A program made the translations under genes and the position numbers. This document shows, piece after piece, positions 25,139 through 35,335 of a stretch of 64,000 nucleotides of DNA (position 1 is its first letter; each line of letters opens with the position of its first letter). Origin of the DNA: Paralichthys olivaceus (lineage: Eukaryota > Chordata > Actinopteri > Pleuronectiformes > Paralichthyidae). The stretch covers positions 2,294,001 through 2,358,000 of the forward strand of contig NC_091110.1 of the NCBI RefSeq assembly GCF_024713975.1. Reading direction: 5' to 3'. The notes beneath the pieces are model-generated. The model worked only from the letters and a program-made list of their open reading frames with translations. It did no database searches and was not told the origin of the DNA.

Positions 25139-25796
25139 TTTAATTTAATTTCTATAATTTATCATCTAACATTACTAAGTTAAGCCCAGTGTACATGTGT
25201 CACTCACAATGATTTTCAGTGTGTATTGAATGTTATACTCACGTGACATGGAGTAGTAGTTTGATGATTGTTTTGGTTTTTGTCTTCAAATTCATTAGAA
25301 CTATGTGTGGATGATTGTCCAGGAGCCAAACCCCAACCAGCCTTACAGCCTGAGGTGGATTCTGAGGATGGTCCCAACACTAACCCACATCAGCAGCCCT
25401 AAACCCAAACCCTCACCTGGCTCTTCACCCTACTCCACACCATGCTCCTCACCCTGCTCCTCATCTGGCTCCTCACCCAGCTCCTCATCTAGCTCCTCAT
25501 CTGGCTCCTCACCCGGCTCCAGCCGTTTCAATGCAGACTGCCCCAGACCTACAAAAAGAAAACAGAACCTGCCATCTGAGACATCAGGTTCCGTGCCAAA
25601 GCAGGTGAATGGCCATAAGACATGGATTTTTATTTAATTTCTATCATTTATTATCTCACATTGCTAAATTAAGCCCAGTGTCCATGTGTCACTCAATGAT
25701 TTTCAGTGTGTATTGAATGTTATACCTATGTGTCATGGAGCAGTACTTTGATGATTGTTTTGGTTTTTGTCTTAAAATTCATTAGAACTATTAGAC
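25139..25796 (+). repeat. Direct repeat pair of about 160 bp flanking an SP-rich frame
   Basis: Positions 25139-25300 and 25633-25795 are about 90 percent alike (both run from TTTAATTTCTAT through CAGTGTGTATTGAATGTTATAC to TTCATTAGAACTA). They flank the Ser/Pro-rich open stretch at 25299-25604. The offset is about 490 bp. Confidence 0.85.
25299..25604 (+). other. Ser/Pro-rich exon-like open stretch, unrecognised
   Basis: Between a plausible acceptor (TTCATTAG|) and donor (AAGCAG|GTGAAT) lies a 306-nt open frame. It starts NYVWMIVQEPNPNQPY, passes through a low-complexity Ser/Pro/Gly region of about 45 residues, and ends with a basic motif RPTKRKQN like a nuclear-localisation signal. Its length is a multiple of three. 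The Ser-rich part is a degenerate CTCCTCA(T/C)CTGG tandem repeat, so openness is partly a composition effect. It could be an exon of an unknown gene, part of a transposon gene, or chance. Confidence 0.25.
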
Positions 25797-25798
25797 CG

Positions 25799-26014
25799 CC
25801 CAGGGAGTGTGGTAACAAGTCTCTTTACTAGAAGTCATTGTAATTCTGTATAGGCTTCAAGTTGCTTTGTTGGGTTGGGAGGGGACTGTGTATTTGTGAC
25901 TCTTGCAGATTAAGTTAGGTGGCCCACCCTTCAAAATTCTACATTCAAGTCTCCATCTACGGTTCATAAGGGAAGAATCCTTCGCGTTCAGGCCTTTGGT
26001 ATTTAAAAGCTCCT
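25799..26014 (+). repeat. 216-bp direct repeat, left copy
   Basis: This matches 28171-28386 with about three differences. Both copies start CCCAGGGAGTGTGGTAAC and end at a TATA-like GTATTTAAAAGCTCCT. After this point the left copy diverges. Confidence 0.9.
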
Positions 26015-28170
26015 TCTGGAAAAAGGTTTGCACTTTAAATTGTATTGATAGTCAAACAGTTGTCCCTCTGAAGGCAGTTGTACTTTTGATTACTGTAATA
26101 CCAGTGATTGTCTTGTAGTGTTGTACTGCTTGTATTTGGGGAAGGGTATTATGGGGGAGGCTTTTTCCTTATGTTTTTTCTCCAATGTGGTTGTAAAACA
26201 ATTGTGATAAAAAATATAATGTTTTTTTTAATTTTACATTTTAACATAAAACTTTATCATGAATAACAAGAAAACACTAGGACCTGTTAGACTCATAAGT
26301 CAATACCACTGTCTAGTATTTTTGAAAACTTTTTGTAAAACTTTTTTTACTTTCAAGTAATAGTCTTTGCTTTGATCGAAGAAATAACAAAGGAAAGCTA
26401 CAGTCATAAAGGCAGATTGAAAAGAAGCAAAGCTCATATAACCACCTTAATTTCTCTTTTACATTCAAGCAATACCGTTTGATTTAAACAAAGGAAAGCT
26501 ACAGTCTTAAAAGCAACTTGGAAGGAAGTCAAGCTCATACCAGAGCTGTAGCACAAGGAATCACAGGTGAGGTTATTCTATATGGACTTTTTTCAACTGT
26601 CAAGCTTTTTTACTTCATTAGAGAAGAGGGAAGACTATTTTTCTTGGGGAAAATGGACTTAGTTATCATAGGGAGGAATGGACGTAGTTATTAGAGGAAG
26701 ATTGCAGGACCAGCATGGAGTGAGGTAATGGGATTCTTGGAGGACCAGAGGGGGGGCAGGCAGGACAGGACCATTGGGCATGGGAGGACTAGAGTAGTGC
26801 CAGGCAGGACAGGACCATAAAGCATGGCGGGAGGAGCACAGGGATCCAAGAGAACAGGAAGCAGCAGCTTTTGGCGAGTGTACACCAGAGGGAGCCAGAG
26901 GCACAGGGCAGAGTAGCAGCACAGAGTGACCAGAACAGTCTGCAGGAAGAATGCAGTCTACCTAAGACAACACAGGAATCATCTCAACCAACATGCAGTG
27001 AGATCAATGGGAGTCAGGTTGCTTTTTGATCAATAGATTGAAGTGATTAGCCCTCAGCTGCTAGCCCTTGTGCAACTGTGCAAGTGGTAGGTTTTTCATA
27101 TGAAGTTCTGAAATCGCGCAAATGCGTGAAGTAAAAAAACTCAGTAGCTGAGGAAAGCTGTGCATGGTGCAGCTTCAATTTGGTCTGAAATGCAGTGCAA
27201 ATGTGTTGCAGCAATTTATATTGCTATTGGTTTTGCTTGGGTGTATCCCTGCACTTCTCTTCACAGAAATAAGAGTGCAAGACTGGTTCAAGCACGAGTG
27301 AAGTCATCTAACCTGGAGCATGTAGTAAGATGCTGGCTTAACTTTTCAAAATGAAAATGGGCCCTACTGCTTTGCATCTTAAACCAAAAGATGAGTAGAC
27401 CTCAAATCTTTGAGTATTGTGTGGTGGGTGTGTTTTGTAGATCACTCTTTGTTTCAGATCATTTTTGTCTGTCCACTTGATCTCGCCTGCCTCTGAATGC
27501 AAAACAATCTGTGGAAGCTGTCAGCAAATATGAGTGTGGCCCCTGAATGAAGTACCAACCCCTTGTGTGCTTGAGCTTAAATCTGAATCCCTGACGTCCT
27601 TCGCAGAAGCCCCGCTCTCTGTTTGTGTGTGTGCCTTTTTTCTTTTCCCTTTGGTTTCTCAGGTTTAATTGCCCAAATTGTCTTTGTATGTCATCTGGGA
27701 TGGCCTAACCTGTGATGGAACACTGAGAATCCAGTCACATTAAGATCAAGAGCTGCAAGCTTGTCTCGCTAATACTGCATTACTTCAGACTCATGGGTGC
27801 TAAGTTAAGTAATTTCGGTTCCCTTGATTTTTCTTAAACACCATGGCTTAAATGTGTAACTCAACATGTTGCATGCACATCAGCTCTCCATAACATTTTA
27901 TTTGTAATGTTCATGAAGTTGTTGTCAAACACTGCAGTAGTGTTCAGTCAAGGGTTTTTCTTGGGGTGGGGACAGGGGCAACACTTTTCTCTGGATGCTC
28001 GACTGGATGCTCTCCTGTGCAGCCGATTGCGTGTATACCCCAACCCTTTAGTTTTTCAGCGCCGGCACAAAAGGACTTGAGTAGGAAACTTCTAGGTGCA
28101 CCCAACAAGATGGACACTATGCTTTGCAGCTTCAGAACTAGTCTTCAGATGTAGCCAGATGTTCTGTTTT
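26015..28170. other. 2.16-kb segment between the 216-bp repeats
   Basis: No gene recognised. It holds an internal duplication (CAAAGGAAAGCTACAGTC at about 26390 and 26490) and a G-rich block at 26640-26950. That block has two copies of a GCCAGGCAGGACAGGACCAT-type unit about 60 bp apart. The layout, two direct repeats around an internal segment, resembles an LTR element, but no gag, pol or primer-binding site is visible inside. Confidence 0.45.
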
Positions 28171-28386
28171 CCCAGGGAGTGTGGTAACAAGTCTCTTTAC
28201 TAGAAGTCATTGTAATTCTGTATAGGCTTCAAGTTGCTTTGTTGGGTTGGGAGGGGACTGTGTATTTGTGACTCTTGCAGATTAAGTTAGGTGGCCCACC
28301 CTTCAAAATTCTACATTCAAGTCTCCATCTACGGTTCATAAGGGAGGAATCCTTCACGTTCAGGCCTGTGGTATTTAAAAGCTCCT
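28171..28386 (+). repeat. 216-bp direct repeat, right copy
   Basis: Nearly identical to 25799-26014. Here the TATA-like GTATTTAAAAG is followed by about 55 bp and then AAATAAACATG (near 28447), an arrangement typical of an LTR promoter and poly(A) site. The left copy lacks that downstream part. Confidence 0.9.
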
Positions 28387-28739
28387 CCAGAGTCGACTGT
28401 TGGACATAAAGGTTGGTTTTTGTCAATTCAAATTAAACTACTACAGAAATAAACATGCCTGTTTAGAATGTCCACATTTCAGGCTATAAGACTGTTGAAA
28501 TCCTGAGCTCTGTGAAAGTCACTACATCTGTTTATAGCAACATATTCATTTACACATTGTAATATTCATACACACAAAGAACTATATTTATTTATTTAGT
28601 CTATAATAATTCTCATTCTGCTACATCTTTCTATTCCCTTTCATCATATTTCTAAGCTACATAAAAATAAATGAGTGCAATAATTCATATCTGTTCATAC
28701 CTCCCGATAACTGCAGCTAAATCATGACTGCACATGTTT

Positions 28740-29005
28740 ATATTCACCTTAGCACCTTATAATGTTTATTGGCACCTTTTGATGTTTATTTTATTTTTTG
28801 CACTAGTTAATGACATTGTACTTTCTTGTTTATTTGCACTAGTGTATTGGTATTTTGTATTTTTAGTTACTCTTATTTTATTATCTTCTGACACTATCAC
28901 ATGTTGAGCTGCTTGAGGTGCCTGGGATTTAAGATTTTCATTGCCAACATGTACGCTGTATCTGTTGTGCAGATGACAAATAAAGCCTTTGAACCTTTGA
29001 ACATT
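28740..29005 (+). mobile_element. LINE 3' end
   Basis: The sequence TTTGCACTAG...TTTTCATTGCCAACATG...GACAAATAAAGCCTTTGAAC with a tandem CTTTGAAC terminal repeat is the usual form of a fish CR1/Rex-group LINE 3' tail. It has no attached coding part; it is 5'-truncated. Confidence 0.6.
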
Positions 29006-29031
29006 TCACACTTTTGGGATAACAAGGCTAA

Positions 29032-29217
29032 TCTATATCTAAGTTTATATGCTGTCTATTTGGTCTATATCTACAAGTTAAATACAGTCTATATAGTCTT
29101 GATCTAAGATTATATACAGTCTATATGATCTAGATCTACAAGTTCATATACAGTCATTATGGTCTAGATCTACAAATTTTAATACAGTCTATTTTGTCTA
29201 GATCTGCACATTTATAT
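29032..29217 (+). repeat. 34-bp satellite, diverged left edge
   Basis: Degenerate copies of the TACAGTCTATATGGTCTAGATC-type unit, with variable spacing. Divergence is higher here than in the core at 33.1-35.1 kb, as expected at an array edge. Confidence 0.85.
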
Positions 29218-29222
29218 ACAGT

Positions 29223-29516
29223 TGTGGAGGTGAAGGGGCTGGGAGAGCACCTTCACCTGCACCACAGATGAGAGCTGTTAGCCGATTTATCCTAATGCTT
29301 GAAAAGGCAGCAGCAGAGCTGCCTCAGAGGAACACACACTGGGGAAGAGACTGGGCGAAGCTAAAGGTCCAGCAGAAAGTGCTGGACCCTTTAAGTTAAG
29401 TGTTTTGTGACTTGTGTAAAAGTTTAAATAAAAAGATGTTGCTGAGCCCCAAATGGTGTGACTGGTTCGTCTCTGGCTGTCATGGTTGGAACCCTGTGGC
29501 ATGGTCTACTGCCACA
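29223..29516 (+). mobile_element. Solo LTR (294 bp) with 5-bp target duplication
   Basis: Begins TGTGGAGGTG and ends TACTGCCACA, giving TGTGG...CCACA terminal inverted ends, and is flanked on both sides by ACAGT (29218-29222 and 29517-29521). An internal AATAAA lies near 29428. Removing it and one ACAGT restores a normal satellite junction, ATACAGTCTATATGG. All of this fits a solo LTR left by recombination of a full retrotransposon. The family is not determined. Confidence 0.85.
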
Positions 29517-29820
29517 ACAGTCTATATGGTGTAGATCTACAACTTCAAATACAGTCTATATTGTCTGTTACTAAGTCTATATACAGTCTATATGATCTAT
29601 ATCTACCAATTTAAATACAGTCTATATGCTGTAGTCTGGTCTATATCTACACGTTTATATACAGTCTTTATGGTCTATTTCTAAGTCTTTATACAGTTTA
29701 TATGGTCTGCATCTAGCAACCTAAATAGTCTATATGGTCTGCATCTAGCAATTTAAATAGTCTATATGGTCTGGATCTACAACTTTAAATACAGTCTATA
29801 TGCTGTAGCCTGACAGACAG
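29517..29820 (+). repeat. 34-bp satellite, segment between solo LTR and BEL fragment
   Basis: Degenerate satellite copies, including the distinctive variants GTCTGCATCTAGCAA and ATGCTGTAGCCTG, which recur at 32340-32430 and 33073-33160. Confidence 0.85.
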
Positions 29821-29889
29821 ACGTCATCTGAAAGAAAAGAAGTTCAAATCCAGTGTTCTCCATACACAGATAGTTACAGAGACTGAAAC

Positions 29890-31065
29890 TCAGGGACAGT
29901 TAAAAACAGGTTTAAAGCCACCATGTATGTTTTGTCAAGACAGTAAACATCATCTTCATCGCTATCCTGAGTTCAAAAGGAAAGCTCTGGAGGAACGACG
30001 GGAATATGTGAAAGGAAAGAAACTTTGCTATGGCTGCCTGAGGTCAGGCCATAATGCCAAGGACTGCCGCAATAGACATTCATGTGATAGCTGTAAAGGA
30101 AGACATCCTACGCTTCTCCATGATGACAACTACATTAAAGCCAAAACCACGTCAGTCTTAAATCAAAGCACCACAGAGGAAACAGCAACCACATTGTCTC
30201 TCAGTGTGGAGACTAAGGAACCAACTACTACTACTTTGATGATAGTACCAGTGTGGGATTCCTCCGTTAGCAATCCAGGCATAGAAAGGCTTATTTATGC
30301 CTTGCTTGATACCCAAAGTGATACAGTCTTCATTGACCAAGAAGTTAGTGATAGTCTGCAGACTGAAACACATCCTGTAAGGCTGAAGCTAACAACAATG
30401 ACAGGAAAGGATTCATTAATGCATAGTCAAAGAGTATCAGGTCTGAGAGTGATAGGTTACAGCTCTACAATCCCCATTGATCTCCCTCCTGTTTACACCA
30501 AGGACTGTATACCAGTGAATCGAACACACATTCCTACCTGTGACACGGCACGGCACTGGAATCATTTAATGAAAATAGCAGATTAAATCCCACCACAGCT
30601 GGAGTGTGAAGTCGGTCTGTTGATCGGCTACAATTGCTCAAGGGCGCTGGCACCACGGCAGATAATCCTTGGAGGAAATAGTGAACCATATGCAGTTTGG
30701 ATGGACCTAGGGTGGAGCATTGTAGGCTGTTCATCACCACACCATGACTCACCAAACCTCACTAATATGTGCCACAGAGTTGCTGTCAAAGAACTTCTTC
30801 CAGTGACTCCAGCAGAGGCACTTAGGGTTCTCGAGTCTGACTTTAAGGACGCTAGCAAAGACGGAAAGACTGTGTCTCAGGATGACATCCGCTTCCTGGA
30901 TATGTTAAAGTATGGAATTCAGAAGAACATTCATGGACATTACGAGATGCCACTCCCCTTTAAAGAGAGACCCTATCTCCCTGACAATAAGCAACAGGCC
31001 ATGGTATGGCTCAGTCACCTTAAAAGAAAGCTGGTGAAGGATGACAAGTACAAAGAACACTATGT
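29890..31065 (+). pseudogene. BEL/Pao retrotransposon gag-pol fragment, left part
   Basis: A plus-strand frame shows a nucleic-acid-binding zinc knuckle of CCHC type (CYGCLRSGHNAKDC), a second Cys/His cluster (CDSCKGRHPTLLHDD), then an aspartic-protease-like motif (YALLDTQSD). The linker to the reverse transcriptase follows (GYNCSRALAPRQIILGG, LGWSIVG, EMPLPFKERPYLPDN). These are hallmarks of BEL/Pao elements. A single in-frame TAA at 30584-30586 interrupts the frame; the same frame continues after it to 31065, where an L2 is inserted. No LTRs or integrase are attached, so it is a truncated relic. Confidence 0.85.
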
Positions 31066-31831
31066 TGATAGAGCTGATAACACCTTATTATCCAAGTAGA
31101 TCACTTCGTTCCCAAAACACAGGCTCTCTAGTGGTTCCAAGAGTCTGTAAGAGTAGAGCAGGAGGTAGAACATTTAGCTATCAGGCTCCTCTCCTATGGA
31201 ACCAGCTCCCACTCTGGGTTCAGGAGGCAGACACTGTCCCAGCATTTAAAGTAAAACTAAAAACCTTCCTCTTTGACAAAGCCTATAGTTAGGGCTGGAT
31301 CAGGTGAGTCCTGAACCATCCCTTCATCCCTCTATCTCGTTTCAGATAACTCTGGCACCGGGACTGCAGGACAACAACGACTACCATCACCATTGCTAGC
31401 ATTAATTACAACAAATCAGTAATTTCATTAATATATATAATCCTGTTGTAGATCACTACATTGTTATTGTTATAGTCAGCCCTGATAGTGATTGGTGCCC
31501 AATTGTTCCCGGTCTCTCTCTCTCCACCTCATCTCTCTCTTCTCTCCCCCGCTTTCCACCCATCTCTCCTTTCCTCCCCCCTTACTTTTCTTTCCTCACC
31601 CCAACCGGTCGAGGCAGATGACCGCCCACATTGAGCCTGGTTCTGCCAGAGGTTTCTCCCTGTTAATGAGGGAGTTTTTCCTCCCCACAGTGCTTGCTCA
31701 TTGTGGGAACTGTTGGGTTTCTCTACGTTAATATTGTTTTAAGGTCTTGACCTTTAAATGTAAAGTGCCTTGAGATAATGTAAATTATGAATTGGCGCTA
31801 TATAAATAATATTGAATTGAATTGAATTGAA
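31066..31831 (+). mobile_element. 5'-truncated L2 LINE inserted in the BEL fragment
   Basis: It begins inside the RT C-terminal region (LITPYYPSRSLRSQNTGSL..., APLLWNQLPLWV, KTFLFDKAYS, stop) and runs through a 3' UTR with GAGGGAGTTTTTCCTCCCCA and GGCGCTATATAAATAA to an ATTGA repeat tail. The 5-bp direct repeat TATGT flanks it (31061-31065 and 31832-31836). This is a clean late insertion. Confidence 0.9.
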
Positions 31832-31960
31832 TATGTAAAGTTTATGAATGAAATCATCAGAAATGGTGAGGCAGAGAAAGTTCATGATCAAGGGAAGGGA
31901 GGAAGGATGGTATATCCCCCACCACGGAGTTTACCACTCCAAAAAACCTGACAACTGCAT
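31832..31960 (+). pseudogene. BEL/Pao fragment, right part after the L2
   Basis: Immediately after the second TATGT the BEL-type frame resumes in register (KFMNEIIRNGEAE...), then decays near 31920-31960. It was one element with 29890-31065 before the L2 landed. The stretch 31961-32095 shows nothing I can name. Confidence 0.75.
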
Positions 31961-32095
31961 TTTGAGTGAATTTATCATACAATAAGGTCATGAAGAAGAT
32001 AATTACATTTATTTTTATACTTTTTTTCATAGCTCTTACAGTGCGTTCAAGTGTACCAGGTTCCTACAATAAAAACTTTGGACCATCAGTTTAAG

Positions 32096-32515
32096 AGCCG
32101 GGGATGCTACAATATGGTCTATTTCTACAAGTTTAAATGCAATCTATATGGTCTATATCTACCAATTTAAATATAGCCTATATAGTCTCGATCTTAAAGT
32201 TTAAATACAGTCTATATGGTCTAGATCTACAAGTTTAAATACAGTCTATATGGTCTAGATCTACAAGTTTAAATACAGTCTATATGGTCTAGATCCACAA
32301 CTTTAAATACAGTCTTTATGGTCTATTTCTAAGTCTTTATACAGTTTATATAGTCTGCATCTAGCAATTTAAATAGTCTATATGGTCTGGATCTACAACT
32401 TTAAATACAGTATATATGCTGTAGTCTGGTCTATATCGACATGTTTAAATACAGTCTATATGGTCTATATCTACAAGTTTATATACAGTCTATATGGTCT
32501 ATTTCTACAAGTTTG
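32096..32515 (+). repeat. 34-bp satellite, middle segment
   Basis: Satellite copies resume after the BEL fragment. They include a run identical in order to 29690-29815 (GTCTGCATCTAGCAA, then GGATCTACAACTTTAAATAC, then ATGCTGTAGTCTG). Confidence 0.9.
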
Positions 32516-33072
32516 CGGGGAGGAAAAGGAAGCCATCTATATCAAATAAAGCGAAAAGTGGAAGGTATTTTCAAAGGGCTCTCCCTGGGCTGCAGTGGAT
32601 GGACCACAAAATTAGATGTGTTAGTGGTGATGAATCGAGACGATGTTGATGAGTCTGGGACATTTGGGCACCAAAATGGCAATGGGGCCTTTGATGGCAA
32701 AGATAACTCTGGGGCCTCTGGCAACCATGATGGCTCTGGGGCCTCTGGTGGCGAAGATGGCATTGGGGCCTCTAGTGGCAGAAATGGCCCTGGGGTCTCT
32801 GGGGCCTCTGGTGGCAAAAACGGTATTGGAGCCTTTGGTGGGACTTTCATCCGTTTGCAGCGGATATATATTTTTTCCTAAAAGTGGTGTGTATTTTGTG
32901 CCTGCCAGTGGATTGAAGGGGTCTGTCTGTTGCGGGTAAGAGCAAAGTCTTACAACTGCTTGGATCGATGAAGTTCTTGCTGTACTCTGTGGTCCACAGG
33001 AGCCCATTCTGGGCTCTCTGAGAACCGGGCTGCTTCCTGTAGGATCTAGACTCCTACAAACCCAGAGGACCA
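32516..33072 (+). repeat. Non-satellite block with a 27-bp minisatellite
   Basis: A 557-bp unrelated segment interrupts the array. From about 32650 to 32850 it has roughly seven imperfect copies of a 27-bp GGGCCTCTGGTGGCAAAGATGG-like unit. In one frame this gives a collagen-like Gly-Ala-Ser/Gly-Asn pattern and on the other strand a Pro-rich pattern (LPPEAPE). I see no start, splice or partner supporting a gene. Confidence 0.7.
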
Positions 33073-35107
33073 CAGTTTATATGGTCTGCATCTAGCAATT
33101 TAAATAGTCTATATGGTCTGGATCTACAACTTTAAATACAGTCTATATGCTGTAGTCTGATCTATATCTACACGTTTATATACAGTCTATATGCTCTATA
33201 TCTACAAGTTTATATAGAGTCTATATGGTCTAGATCTGCATGTTTATATACAGTCTATATGGTCTAGATCTACAAGTTTAAATACAGCCTATATAGTCTA
33301 GATCTACAACTTTAAATACAGTCTATATGGACTAGATCTACAAGTTTAAATACAGTCTATATGGTTTAGATCTACAAGTTTAAATACAGTCTATATGGTC
33401 TAGATCTACAACTTTAAATATAGTCTATATGGTCTAGATCTACAACCTTAAATACAGTCTATATGGTCTAGATCTACAACTTTAAATACAGTCTATATGG
33501 TTTAGATCTACAACTTTAAATACAGTCTATATGGACCAGATCTACAATTTTACATACAGTCTATATGGTCTAGATCTACAAGTTTAAATACAGTCTATAT
33601 GGTTTAGATCTACAAGTTTAAATACAGTCTATATGGTTTAGAACTACAACCTTAAATACAGTCTATATGGTCTAGATCTAAAAGTTTAAATACAGTCTAT
33701 ATGGTTTAGATCTACAAGTTTAAATACAGTCTATATGGTCTAGATCTACAAGTTTAAATACAGTCTATATGGACTAGATCTACAACTTTAAATACAGTCT
33801 ATATGGTCTAGATCTACAAGTTTAAATACAGTCTATATGGTCTAGATCTACAACTTTAAATACCGTCTATATGGTCTAGATCTACAAGTTTAAATACCGT
33901 CTATATGGACTAGATCTACAAGTTTAAATACAGTCTATATGGTCTAGATCTACAACTTTAAATACAGTCTATATGGTCTAGATCTACAAGTTTAAATACA
34001 GCCTATATGGTTTAGATCTACAACTTTAAATACAGCCTATATAGTCTAGATCTACAACTTTAAATACAGTCTATATGGAATAGATCTACAACTTTAAATA
34101 CAGTCTATATGGTCTAGATCTACAAGTTTAAATACAGTCTATATGGTCTAGATCTACAAGTTTAAATACAGTCTATATGGACTAGATCTACAACTTTAAA
34201 TACAGTCTATATGGACTAGATCTACAACTTTAAATACAGTCTATATGGTTTAGATCTACAACTTTAAATACAGCCTATATAGTCTAGATCTACAACTTTA
34301 AATACAGTCTATATGGACTAGATCTACAACTTTAAATACAGCCTATATAGTCTAGATCTACAACTTTAAATACAGTCTATATGGACTAGATCTACAACTT
34401 TAAATACAGTCTATATGGACTAGATCTACAACTTTAAATACAGCCTATATAGTCTAGATCTACAACTTTAAATACAGTCTATATGGTCTAGATCTACAAG
34501 TTTAAATACAGCCTATATAGTCTAGATCTACAACTTTAAATACAGTCTATATGGACTAGATCTACAAGTTTAAATACAGTCTATATGGTTTAGATCTACA
34601 ACTTTAAATACAGCCTATATAGTCTAGATCTACAACTTTAAATACAGTCTATATGGACTAGATCTATAACTTTAAATACAGTCTATATGGTCTAGATCTA
34701 CAAGTTTAAATACAGCCTATATAGTCTAGATCTACAACTTTAAATACAGTCTATATGGACTAGATCTACAACTTTAAATACAGTCTATATGGTCTAGATC
34801 TACAAGTTTAAATACAGTCTATATGGTCTAGATCTACAAGTTTAAATACAGTCTATATGGACTAGATCTACAACTTTAAATACAGTCTATATGGTCTAGA
34901 TCTACAAGTTTAAATACAGTCTATATGGACTAGATCTACAACTTTAAATACAGTCTATATGGTCTAGATCTACAAGTTTAAATACAGTCTATATGGTCTA
35001 GATCTACAAGTTTAAATACAGTCTTTATGGACTAGATCTACAACTTTAAATACAGTCTATATGGTCTAGATCTACAAGTTTAAATACAGTCTATATGGTC
35101 TATTTCT
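33073..35107 (+). repeat. 34-bp satellite core array, about 60 copies
   Basis: Period 34 bp. A typical unit reads ATGGTCTAGATCTACAAC then TTTAAATACAGTCTAT. Most copies carry the palindromes TCTAGATCTA and TTTAAA, and they differ mainly at four places (AAC/AAG; GTCTAG/GACTAG/GTTTAG; AGTC/AGCC; ATGG/ATAG). Some variants alternate in blocks, for example AGCCTATATAGTC units recur roughly every 2-4 copies between 34010 and 34740. The array ends abruptly about 228 bp before the cetn3 start codon. Confidence 0.95.
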
Positions 35108-35109
35108 AC

Positions 35110-35335
35110 TGTCTTTGTTCACTGTCGTTGACTTAATAAAGTTTGGAGAGAGAAAAGTGAATGGTTAAGACTTGAACCAATCAGACAACACTTTGCTGCT
35201 GCTTCGCAACCACCGACCAATAGGAGGCCAGTGTGTACGCGCGGATAAACGGGTTTGTTGTGTTGTCCTCTCCGTCGTGTTTCGCGCAGGTACCGTTGGA
35301 TTTGAACATTAGAAACATCTTCAGCCTGACGGAAG
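35110..35335 (+). promoter_or_regulatory. cetn3: cetn3 promoter and 5' UTR
   Basis: Between the satellite and the cetn3 ATG lie two CCAAT boxes 40 bp apart (35177-35181 in ACCAATCAG; 35217-35221 in ACCAATAGG), an E2F-type site TTTCGCGC (35280-35287) and a CHR-type TTTGAA (35301-35306). CpG content rises here. Paired NF-Y boxes with E2F/CHR elements are usual in cell-cycle promoters, which fits a centriole gene. The exact start of transcription is not visible. Confidence 0.55.

Noticed and set aside
32542-32850. Pro-rich minus-strand frame of 102 residues
   Set aside because: Reverse reading of the 27-bp minisatellite; no gene signals.
33073-35107. Regular repeats that could suggest a CRISPR-like array
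   Set aside because: There are no unique spacers; the whole 34-bp period is repeat. It is a eukaryotic satellite.
33073-35107. CTATATGG in each satellite unit as a CArG box cluster
   Set aside because: A CArG box needs CC, six A/T and GG. The unit has only five A/T, so it does not meet the consensus.
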